Shown here one piece after another: positions 1 to 5,144 of a DNA stretch of 6,684 bases. Every line of letters begins with the position of its first letter. The first letter of the stretch is position 1. A program made the translations under genes and the position numbers. Location: assembly GCA_023429985.1 (NCBI GenBank), contig JAEZCV010000052.1, forward strand, positions 1-6,684, in the 5' to 3' direction. The notes beneath the pieces were generated by a model, which was not told where the DNA came from, made no database searches, and saw nothing but the letters and a program-made list of their open reading frames with translations. The stretch comes from Bacteroidota bacterium (GTDB lineage Bacteria > Bacteroidota > Bacteroidia > Chitinophagales > Chitinophagaceae).

Positions 1-187
1 GAATACAGCCGCCCAAATTGGTGGTGCTGAAAAATTCATACAGGTGCGTCACATCAGGCATTGCTTCAAAGCCGATCCCGAATATGGCGAAGGAGTAGCC
101 GCGGCTCTTGGATTAACAATGGATGAAGTGAACAGTTTTGATATGACCCCCTACGATAAATGGGCACCTCGGCCAACACATAAATAA
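1..187 (+). CDS. Catalase, C-terminal fragment (5' end outside window)
   Basis: Frame 2 (first whole codon at 2) is open from the window edge to TAA at 185-187 and encodes the last 61 residues of a protein. The segment FIQVRHIRHCFKADPEYGEG followed by a VAxALGL block matches the extreme C-terminus of monofunctional haem catalases (the catalase-related, Cat-rel domain), where an R-x-I-x-x-x-x-K-A-D-P-x-Y-G pattern precedes the final helices. The family converts H2O2 to water and O2 in the cytoplasm. The fragment ends soon after this block, so it fits a small-subunit catalase rather than a large-subunit type with an added flavodoxin-like domain. The haem pocket, catalytic His/Asn and proximal Tyr lie upstream of the window and cannot be checked. 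The gene converges on the NADH dehydrogenase with 3 bp between stop codons, leaving no room for a terminator. The family call is fairly secure; the subclade is a guess. Confidence 0.85.
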   Translation, partial: NTAAQIGGAEKFIQVRHIRHCFKADPEYGEGVAAALGLTMDEVNSFDMTPYDKWAPRPTHK

Positions 188-190
188 TGA

Positions 191-1477
191 TTAGTGCTGC
201 AATTCTTTTTCTTTTATTTTCTCCAGGGGCCGGATGATCATTCTTAAGGTCTGGTCCTTGGTAAAATAGGCGGCTGTCCAGTTGTACATGGTTTTGATCC
301 TGTTCCTGTAGTTAATTAATGAGAAAAGGTGAACGAATAACCACATTGCCCAGGCTAGCCAGCCTGTGAATTTCATATTGGGTTTTGGAATTTCAGCAAC
401 AGCTTTGTTTCGCCCGATAATGGCCATAGATCCTTTATCATAATAAGAGAAAGGTTGTAAAGGCTTCCCTTTCTCCATCGAAATAAAATTTTTTGCGAGA
501 TTTTTTCCCTGCTGAATGGCTACCTGGGCCAATTGAGGGTGGCCTTCGGGAAAATCCTTATCGGTAGTTTGAATACAGGTATCTCCAATGGCATATATAT
601 TTTTCATGCCCTGCACTTTGTTATGTTCATCAACTATCAACCTTCTTCCGCGGCCGTAAGAATCTTTGGGCAAACCATCAAATACCATGGAAGTTACCCC
701 GGCCGTCCAGAACAATAATTTCGTTTCAATAGTTTCACCATCTGCAAAGATCACCGTATCATTTACATAATCCTTAACCTGTTTGTTCAGCTTTACCTCC
801 ACTCCCATTTTTATCAATGCTTCCAGGGTATATTTTTGAGATTTTTCGCTCATGGGGGTAAGTAAAACAGGAGCACCATCAACAAGGTAGATCTTTACCC
901 TCCTGCTTTCAAATTCGGGATAATCCTTTTCAAGTATATCCTTTCTCATTTCTGCCAGCATACCTGCTACTTCCACACCTGTAGGTCCGCCCCCTGCAAT
1001 AACTATGGTACTCAGCTTTCTTTTTTCATCCGCATCTGTAGTTATGGTTGCCTGCTCTGTCTTTAACAAAAGCGTATTGCGCATTTCAATGGCGTCGTCA
1101 ACGGTTTTCATAGGAAGCGATTGCTTCTCTATATTTTCCATTCCGAAAAAATTGCTCTGCGTGCCGGTTGCAATTACAAGATAATCGTAAGATACCTCAC
1201 CATTTGAAAGGACAACTTTGTTTTCGTCCGGAAGAATTTTTTGCAACTCCCCCATTCTAAACCGAATATTCTTTTTATTATGAAAAAGTTTTCGGAAAGG
1301 ATAACTGATGTTGGAAACTTCAAGGAATCCTGTTGCAACCTGGTATAACAATGGAGGAAAAAAATTATAATTGTTTTTATCAACAAGTAATACTTCCAAG
1401 CCAGGTTTGTTGCTTAACTGCCTTGCGAGGTTTATTCCGGCAAATCCTCCTCCTATTACTACAATTCTTTTATTCAT
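191..1477 (-). CDS. ndh: Type II NADH:quinone oxidoreductase (NDH-2)
   Basis: A 428-residue protein with the two-dinucleotide-fold layout of NDH-2, which passes electrons from NADH through FAD to membrane quinone without pumping protons. The FAD-binding GGGFAG lies at 9-14 after a beta strand, with an acidic residue (D33) at the end of the next strand. VIATGT is at 101-106, the NADH-binding GGGPTG at 162-167 and the second FAD-contacting AIGD at 296-299. AQVAIQQG at 317-324 matches the AQxAxQxG quinone-site motif of NDH-2. The C-terminus has a Trp-rich hydrophobic stretch at 371-390 followed by RNR, the expected membrane-docking segment. Only one cysteine (C301) is present, which argues against sulfide:quinone reductase, an enzyme that needs a redox-active Cys pair. 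An in-frame TGA lies 12 nt upstream of the ATG, so this start is the first possible; an AGGA just upstream may be a weak ribosome site. It has its own upstream gap behind the repair gene's terminator, so it is probably transcribed alone. The length is normal for the family. Confidence 0.93.
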   Translation of the reverse strand: MNKRIVVIGGGFAGINLARQLSNKPGLEVLLVDKNNYNFFPPLLYQVATGFLEVSNISYPFRKLFHNKKNIRFRMGELQKILPDENKVVLSNGEVSYDYLVIATGTQSNFFGMENIEKQSLPMKTVDDAIEMRNTLLLKTEQATITTDADEKRKLSTIVIAGGGPTGVEVAGMLAEMRKDILEKDYPEFESRRVKIYLVDGAPVLLTPMSEKSQKYTLEALIKMGVEVKLNKQVKDYVNDTVIFADGETIETKLLFWTAGVTSMVFDGLPKDSYGRGRRLIVDEHNKVQGMKNIYAIGDTCIQTTDKDFPEGHPQLAQVAIQQGKNLAKNFISMEKGKPLQPFSYYDKGSMAIIGRNKAVAEIPKPNMKFTGWLAWAMWLFVHLFSLINYRNRIKTMYNWTAAYFTKDQTLRMIIRPLEKIKEKELQH

Positions 1478-1614
1478 AATTCCTGCTCATTTTTAATAAA
1501 CAAATTCAAAACCAAATATTCAACTACCGGGCACTTCAGTTAGCCATATCTTTCTAAAGTTATCTAATCATCTTAAAAAACTATACCTTATCGTACTAAT
1601 AGTTTGGATAAACA
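1478..1614 (-). promoter_or_regulatory. Presumed ndh upstream region with imperfect dyad
   Basis: This AT-rich gap lies between the terminator-like palindrome and the NADH dehydrogenase start, and must hold that gene's promoter if the palindrome terminates. Several near matches to the Bacteroidota -7 element (TAnnTTTG) occur on the minus strand at about 1501-1525, none perfect, so I do not choose one. An inverted repeat, AAACTAT at 1578-1584 and ATAGTTT at 1599-1605 with a 14-bp spacer, lies about 100 bp upstream of the start codon and could be an operator or chance in AT-rich DNA. Confidence 0.3.
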
Positions 1615-1640
1615 AAAACGGATGCAGCTGCATCCGTTTT
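1606..1640 (-). terminator. Rho-independent terminator after the RIC gene (perfect 26-bp palindrome)
   Basis: The left arm AAAACGGATGCAG (1615-1627) and right arm CTGCATCCGTTTT (1628-1640) form a perfect 26-bp palindrome. It begins 43 nt beyond the stop codon of the iron-sulfur repair gene. Read on the minus strand the stem runs straight into TTTTTGTTT (down to about 1610), the arrangement of an intrinsic terminator. On the + strand it ends in only four T's, and no + strand gene precedes it. In RNA the central bases must open to form a small loop, giving a stem of about 11 bp. Because it is fully symmetric it could also be a protein-binding dyad, but position and T-tract favour termination. 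Confidence 0.75.
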
Positions 1641-1683
1641 CTAAATCTAACCTCATACAAATGAAACAAACCAAAACATCCGG

Positions 1684-2454
1684 TTAGTTTTTATTGTTCA
1701 ACCGGAATTCTTTTTCCATATCAAGGGCTTTAGGGAACAGTATGTTATTTTCAAGATGAATATGAATATGAAGATCGGTTTCAAACTCCTCAAGCATCCT
1801 GTAAAATACACGGTAGGTGCCGCAGGCATCACCAGGTAAAGTGTAGCCATCGGAAAGTCTTCTTATCTCTTCCATATGCTGGCCTACCATTTCGTGTTCC
1901 ATTTCCATCATATTAATAGGATTTTGAACGGTTCCAAACCCTGGCTTATCCAGGCTGTTGCCATTCCTGCTTGCAGATAACTCTTTTATATAAGGAAATA
2001 ATACCTGCTCTTCTTTGGCCATATGTGAAGTCATTTCTTCTGCAACTTCTTCAACCAGTTTATAAATGGTTATAAGTTCGGGATGCCGGCGACCGTGCAC
2101 CTGGGCAAGTTTAGCTGAATAGGCACGCAGGTCGGGTAAAACTTTTCTTACATAGCCATGATGCATATTGGTAATATAATCACCCAGGAAACCTAACTCC
2201 CAGTCGCCGTAAGGCATAGGCCTTGTATTAATACTACCTTCAGCCTGTTTTAATTCTTCTGCTATGATTTCAGGATCAAGGCCTTTTTCGGCACATGCAT
2301 CTCCCAGGCTTTTCTTTCCACCACAACAAAAATCAAGTCCATACTTTTTGAACACTGAAGCCTTACGAAAATCTTTTGCCACCATTTCGCCAATGGTTGG
2401 TTCGGATGCGCCCTGCGCGTTTGCATTAATTTTATTATCTGATATTGCTTGCAT
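1684..2454 (-). CDS. ric: Iron-sulfur cluster repair di-iron protein (RIC/ScdA/YtfE family)
   Basis: A 256-residue cytoplasmic protein with both domains of the family. The N-terminal ScdA_N (DUF542) domain, about residues 18-72, carries the hallmark GLDFCCGG at 39-46 (C43, C44). The rest is a hemerythrin-like four-helix bundle. Candidate di-iron ligands by comparison with E. coli YtfE are H98 or H99 (MHHGY), H144 and E148 (HMAKEEQVLFP), H187 (EHEMVGQH), and H231 and E235 (HIHLENNILFP), so the set looks complete. Relatives repair iron-sulfur clusters after nitric oxide or peroxide damage and have been proposed to donate iron or handle NO directly. The length is slightly above the usual 220-245 because of a polar N-terminal tail of about 17 residues. 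The ATG is preceded by an in-frame TAA 9 nt upstream, fixing the start; no clear Shine-Dalgarno is seen. It is transcribed alone: a terminator follows and a divergent gene precedes. An FNR-like dyad upstream suggests redox or NO control. Confidence 0.95.
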   Translation of the reverse strand: MQAISDNKINANAQGASEPTIGEMVAKDFRKASVFKKYGLDFCCGGKKSLGDACAEKGLDPEIIAEELKQAEGSINTRPMPYGDWELGFLGDYITNMHHGYVRKVLPDLRAYSAKLAQVHGRRHPELITIYKLVEEVAEEMTSHMAKEEQVLFPYIKELSASRNGNSLDKPGFGTVQNPINMMEMEHEMVGQHMEEIRRLSDGYTLPGDACGTYRVFYRMLEEFETDLHIHIHLENNILFPKALDMEKEFRLNNKN

Positions 2455-2533
2455 TGTAAATTAATTGATTGAGATCCGAAGGTAATTTTTACAGGAGTTG
2501 AGAGGTAAGAAATAATGCTATATTTTAGTTGAA

Positions 2534-2547
2534 TTGATGAGGATCAT
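2534..2547 (-). promoter_or_regulatory. FNR/CRP-family operator candidate upstream of ric
   Basis: The + strand reads TTGATGAGGATCAT, matching the FNR consensus TTGAT-N4-ATCAA at 9 of 10 positions. Its centre (between 2540 and 2541) is 86 nt upstream of the repair gene's ATG. On the minus strand a possible -10 hexamer, TATTTC (2509-2514), lies about 27 bp downstream of the dyad centre. A transcript start near 2500 would put the dyad at about -40, the class II activator position used by FNR-family regulators. RIC genes elsewhere are controlled by oxygen- or NO-responsive regulators, which agrees. The site also lies about 150 bp upstream of the divergent membrane-protein gene. The regulator itself is not in the window. 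Confidence 0.5.
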
Positions 2548-2589
2548 ATTATTTTGAAGGAACAACTGATTAAACTCAGGAAAAAAAAA

Positions 2590-2622
2590 TTGAAGGACAT
2601 TGTTTTTCTTAAAATATTTTTT
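2590..2622 (+). promoter_or_regulatory. Possible Bacteroidota-type promoter for the TRIC gene
   Basis: TTG at 2590-2592 is followed after 22 bp by TATTTTTT at 2615-2622, one mismatch from the -7 consensus TAnnTTTG, with spacing in the tolerated range. Initiation would fall near 2628, giving a leader of roughly 65 nt. The region is very AT-rich, including an A-tract at 2581-2589, so chance matches are likely. Confidence 0.35.
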
Positions 2623-2693
2623 ATGGCTGCTTCAATTTTAAAGTATTAAAAGATCCGATGATGAATTTATCTTTCAAATAACGGTTTTCAAAT

Positions 2694-3323
2694 ATGGAAA
2701 GCAGTGTTTTTACATTAATAGATATTATAGGAACAGCTGCCTTTGCCATTTCCGGTGTATTTGCGGCAATGGAAAAGAAACTGGATATTTTTGGCATCTT
2801 CATCATTGCATTTATTACGGCCATTGGTGGCGGCACCATTCGGGATGTGATCATTGGAGATTTCCCTGTTTCCTGGATGCGAACCAGTAATTACAGCATA
2901 GTGATCTTCTGCAGCGCGGCCATTGCAATTCTTTTTTATAATCTTATTAAAAACTATACGCGCATACTCCTGGTATTTGATTCCATTGGTTTGGGTTTTT
3001 TTACCGTGCTGGGAATTCAAAAAGGAATTGCTTTTGATTTTTCTCCGGGACTTTGCATTGCTCTCGGTACCATTACAGCATGTTTCGGCGGTTTAATAAG
3101 AGATATCACTTTGAACCAGATTCCCCACATCCTGCATAAAGAAATTTATGCCACCGCATGTATTGCCGGCGGATTATTGTACTTCATTCTCATTAAAACA
3201 AATTTTTCAACAACTACTATAGATTCCATTTGTATTGCCCTGATAGTGCTGGTGCGATTGGTAGCAGTAAAGTACAATTTTAGTCTGCCCCGTATTAACA
3301 GGGATAATAACAATCTTATTTAA
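2694..3323 (+). CDS. TRIC/UPF0126 family membrane protein (YicG/YadS-like)
   Basis: A 209-residue, strongly hydrophobic inner-membrane protein made of two homologous halves, as expected of the UPF0126 family (Pfam 'Gly_transporter'), now grouped with the trimeric intracellular cation (TRIC) channels. The first half carries GGGTIRD at 45-51 and the second FGGLIRD at 131-137, the duplicated glycine-rich, Arg-Asp signature that breaks the second helix of each repeat. IPHIL at 143-147 after the second motif is also typical. About seven membrane segments are visible (roughly 8-26, 31-47, 64-82, 90-107, 114-130, 150-167, 173-191), followed by a short basic tail. Bacterial homologues are reported to pass K+, and some members are annotated as glycine transporters, so the substrate here is open. 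An in-frame TAA at 2679-2681 makes this ATG the first usable start. It is divergent from the RIC gene, with a 200-bp gap before the symporter gene. The length is normal. Confidence 0.92.
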   Translation: MESSVFTLIDIIGTAAFAISGVFAAMEKKLDIFGIFIIAFITAIGGGTIRDVIIGDFPVSWMRTSNYSIVIFCSAAIAILFYNLIKNYTRILLVFDSIGLGFFTVLGIQKGIAFDFSPGLCIALGTITACFGGLIRDITLNQIPHILHKEIYATACIAGGLLYFILIKTNFSTTTIDSICIALIVLVRLVAVKYNFSLPRINRDNNNLI

Positions 3324-3342
3324 TCCAGTTTAAGCTGTATCC

Positions 3343-3372
3343 AAAAACCTTTGAATTATAAAAACCTTTGAA
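3343..3372 (+). repeat. 13-bp direct repeat pair upstream of the symporter gene
   Basis: AAAAACCTTTGAA occurs exactly at 3343-3355 and again at 3360-3372, a period of 17 bp separated by TTAT. The pair begins 19 bp after the stop codon of the TRIC gene and lies just upstream of the best promoter match for the symporter. Tandem sites of this kind could be activator boxes or a small duplication. The 17-bp period is not an integral number of helical turns, which weakens the idea of cooperative binding on one face. Confidence 0.6.
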
Positions 3373-3382
3373 CCGGGGCCAT

Positions 3383-3417
3383 TTGGTCGACAAAAAATCT
3401 GTTCTCGGCTAACTTTG
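3383..3417 (+). promoter_or_regulatory. Bacteroidota-type promoter for the symporter gene
   Basis: TAACTTTG at 3410-3417 is a perfect match to the Bacteroidota -7 element TAnnTTTG. A TTG at 3383-3385 lies 24 bp upstream, slightly beyond the usual 19-23 bp spacing for the -33 element. Transcription would begin near 3423, giving a leader of about 100 nt before the symporter ATG. That leader contains the inverted repeat at 3433-3461. Confidence 0.5.
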
Positions 3418-3432
3418 CCACCCCCGGGCTGC

Positions 3433-3461
3433 CTGATAGTTTTTTCCGGTTCTCCTATCAG
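3433..3461 (+). other. Inverted repeat (CTGATAG/CTATCAG), leader hairpin or weak terminator
   Basis: CTGATAG at 3433-3439 pairs perfectly with CTATCAG at 3455-3461 across a 15-nt pyrimidine-rich loop; TTTTCTCCTC follows. It may be a weak terminator for the upstream TRIC gene, though the stem is short (7 bp, three G-C pairs) and the T-run is broken. Alternatively it is a hairpin in the symporter leader, since it lies downstream of the predicted promoter. I cannot decide between these from sequence. Confidence 0.4.
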
Positions 3462-3523
3462 TTTTCTCCTCTATTTTTGATTGATTAACAAGCCACGATC
3501 AAACCAAAATTAATACTGCCAGC

Positions 3524-4993
3524 ATGAACCAGCGTAAGAGCGGACTGCTCTCATTCTTTCTATTTACCATAGTTGCCTTTCTTCATTTTTTAGATTTAAA
3601 TGGCTTTGCCAGTATTCCTCCAGCCATCCTGGTTACATCACGATGGGTTTTTATTGTGGCGCTTACACTATACGCTGTATTTAAAAGATCGCTCACCACC
3701 TGGATAATGGTAAGTATGGTGATTGGTATAGAAATAGGACTCGACTTTCCTGCCTTTTCTCAAAACCTGAAAGTACTTAGCCAGGTGTTCCTGAAAATGA
3801 TCAAAACCATAATTGCACCCTTACTTTTCTCAACGCTGGTAGTAGGCATTGCCAGCCATTCTAACCTGAAACAGGTAGGCAGAATGGGCTGGAAATCCAT
3901 CCTGTATTTTGAAGCGGTTACCACTATTGCATTGGTCATTGGCCTGGTTGCAATTAATATATCAAAAGCCGGTGAGGGCATAAGCGTGCCGGCAGAATTA
4001 TTAAAAGATCTGCCACAATCTTCTGAAAGGGCCCTGCAACAAAAGATCATAACTGTAATTGACAGTGCCGGCATTAATGTTCCCGATGGACTTCTCAACA
4101 GGTTGCCTGATGCACCTGGTAAAACATGGCAGGATCATATACTGGATATATTCCCCGAAAACATCATTAAATCAATTCATGAAGGAAGCGTTTTGCCCAT
4201 TGTAGTATTCAGCATTCTGTTTGCCATTTCACTTGCCATGTTATCCGAAAAAAAGAAAAGACCCATGCTTGATTTTGCAACCAGCCTTTCAGAGGTCATG
4301 TTCAAGTTCACGAACATCATCATGTATTTTGCTCCATTTGGCGTGGGTGCTGCCATTGCAGTTACAGTGGGACATTTGGGCATAGACATCCTGGTAAACC
4401 TGCTCAAACTTCTTATTACACTTTATATTGCCCTGATCGCATTTATTCTATTGGTTTTATTGCCGGTGGCCCTCTACATTAAAATCCCCATCAAACAATT
4501 CATTCGGGCAATTTCCGAACCTGTATCTATAGCATTTGCTACTACCAGTTCAGATTCCGCATTACCCAAGGCAATTGATAATATGGAAAAATTTGGCGTG
4601 CCCCGCAAGATCGTTTCATTTGTTATACCTACCGGTTATACATTTAATCTTGATGGTACTACCCTTTACCTTTCACTCGCCTCCATTTTTGTGGCGCAGG
4701 CTGCCGGAATAAATTTATCAATTGGCGAACAGTTTATCATTGCACTCACGTTAATGCTCACCAGTAAAGGTGTAGCTGCAGTACCCCGCGCATCGCTTGT
4801 GATATTAACGGCAACAGCTGCCTCATTTGGTTTACCTGCCTGGCCCATTATGGCAATTTTAGGAATAGATGAACTAATGGATATGGCCCGAACATCGGTA
4901 AATGTGGTAGGCAATACCCTGGCCAGTTGTGTGATTGCACGCTGGGAAAAAGAATTCGATGATGAAAAAGCCCTGGCCTTTGAACCCGACTAA
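3524..4993 (+). CDS. Dicarboxylate/amino acid:cation symporter (DAACS, GltP/DctA family)
   Basis: A 489-residue secondary transporter of the glutamate/aspartate/C4-dicarboxylate family that imports acidic solutes with Na+ or H+ across the inner membrane. The serine-rich hairpin ATTSSDSALP is at 339-348, NLDGT (usually NMDGT) at 375-379, the second hairpin TSKGVAAVPRAS at 413-424, and the TM8 signature DELMDMARTSVNVVGN at 449-464. By alignment with GltPh, D453, R456, T457 and N460 match the substrate-binding D394, R397, T398 and N401, pointing to aspartate or glutamate. Yet the Na1 ligand D405 is replaced by N464, as in proton-coupled DctA. The protein has two extra N-terminal hydrophobic segments (about 8-24 and 33-53) before canonical TM1, and a polar insertion at about 150-205 before TM4. 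An in-frame TGA at 3482-3484 bounds the start; no Shine-Dalgarno is seen. It has its own promoter, and no clear terminator follows. The family call is secure; substrate and coupling ion are inferred. Confidence 0.93.
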   Translation: MNQRKSGLLSFFLFTIVAFLHFLDLNGFASIPPAILVTSRWVFIVALTLYAVFKRSLTTWIMVSMVIGIEIGLDFPAFSQNLKVLSQVFLKMIKTIIAPLLFSTLVVGIASHSNLKQVGRMGWKSILYFEAVTTIALVIGLVAINISKAGEGISVPAELLKDLPQSSERALQQKIITVIDSAGINVPDGLLNRLPDAPGKTWQDHILDIFPENIIKSIHEGSVLPIVVFSILFAISLAMLSEKKKRPMLDFATSLSEVMFKFTNIIMYFAPFGVGAAIAVTVGHLGIDILVNLLKLLITLYIALIAFILLVLLPVALYIKIPIKQFIRAISEPVSIAFATTSSDSALPKAIDNMEKFGVPRKIVSFVIPTGYTFNLDGTTLYLSLASIFVAQAAGINLSIGEQFIIALTLMLTSKGVAAVPRASLVILTATAASFGLPAWPIMAILGIDELMDMARTSVNVVGNTLASCVIARWEKEFDDEKALAFEPD

Positions 4994-5001
4994 AAGGCAA
5001 A

Positions 5002-5035
5002 TTTGATCGACGAAAATTTTGTTTTGATAACTTTT
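5002..5035 (+). promoter_or_regulatory. Possible promoter for the PAS-domain gene
   Basis: TTTG at 5002-5005 and TAACTTTT at 5028-5035 are separated by 22 bp. The second is one base from the TAnnTTTG consensus, and its first five bases match the stronger symporter promoter. Initiation near 5041 would leave a leader of about 100 nt. No rho-independent hairpin is evident between the symporter stop (4991-4993) and this site, so read-through from the symporter gene is also possible. Confidence 0.35.
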
Positions 5036-5144
5036 ATGATTCAGGTCATGTTGCATTTTAATTTCACTAAGTATTACCCTGTATTAGTTTTTAATTTCCT
5101 CAGTATAATGCACATTTACCAATTTTCTGAACCATTTTGCAGTT

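Noticed and set aside
533..718. Open frame of 61 codons on the + strand inside the NDH-2 gene
   Set aside because: Antisense shadow of a well-supported gene; the translation has no family features.
191..1477. Sulfide:quinone oxidoreductase as an alternative identity for the flavoprotein
   Set aside because: Only one cysteine in the protein, so the catalytic cysteine pair is absent; the AQxAxQxG and C-terminal membrane segment fit NDH-2.
1661..1687. Eight-codon + strand reading frame (ATGAAACAAACC to TAG) just right of the palindrome
   Set aside because: Too short and without context; it could be a remnant gene start or a leader peptide, but nothing follows on that strand before the ric gene region.
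1680..1705. Inverted repeat CCGGTT/AACCGG spanning the ric stop codon
   Set aside because: Six-bp arms with a 14-nt loop and no T-tract; the nearby perfect palindrome explains termination better.
2465..2478. Second FNR-like sequence TTGATTGAGATCCG
   Set aside because: Only 8 of 10 matches, and it lies about 10 nt before the ric start codon, inside the likely leader; a repressor role is possible but unsupported.
2715..3020. 101-codon minus-strand open frame, and another at 2621-2854, across the TRIC gene
   Set aside because: The opposite strand carries a full TRIC protein with both signature motifs; these translations are low-complexity shadows.
3760..4098. Minus-strand open frames within the symporter gene (also 4177-4407, 4666-4914 and 4874-5056)
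   Set aside because: All are antisense to conserved symporter sequence, with no independent support.
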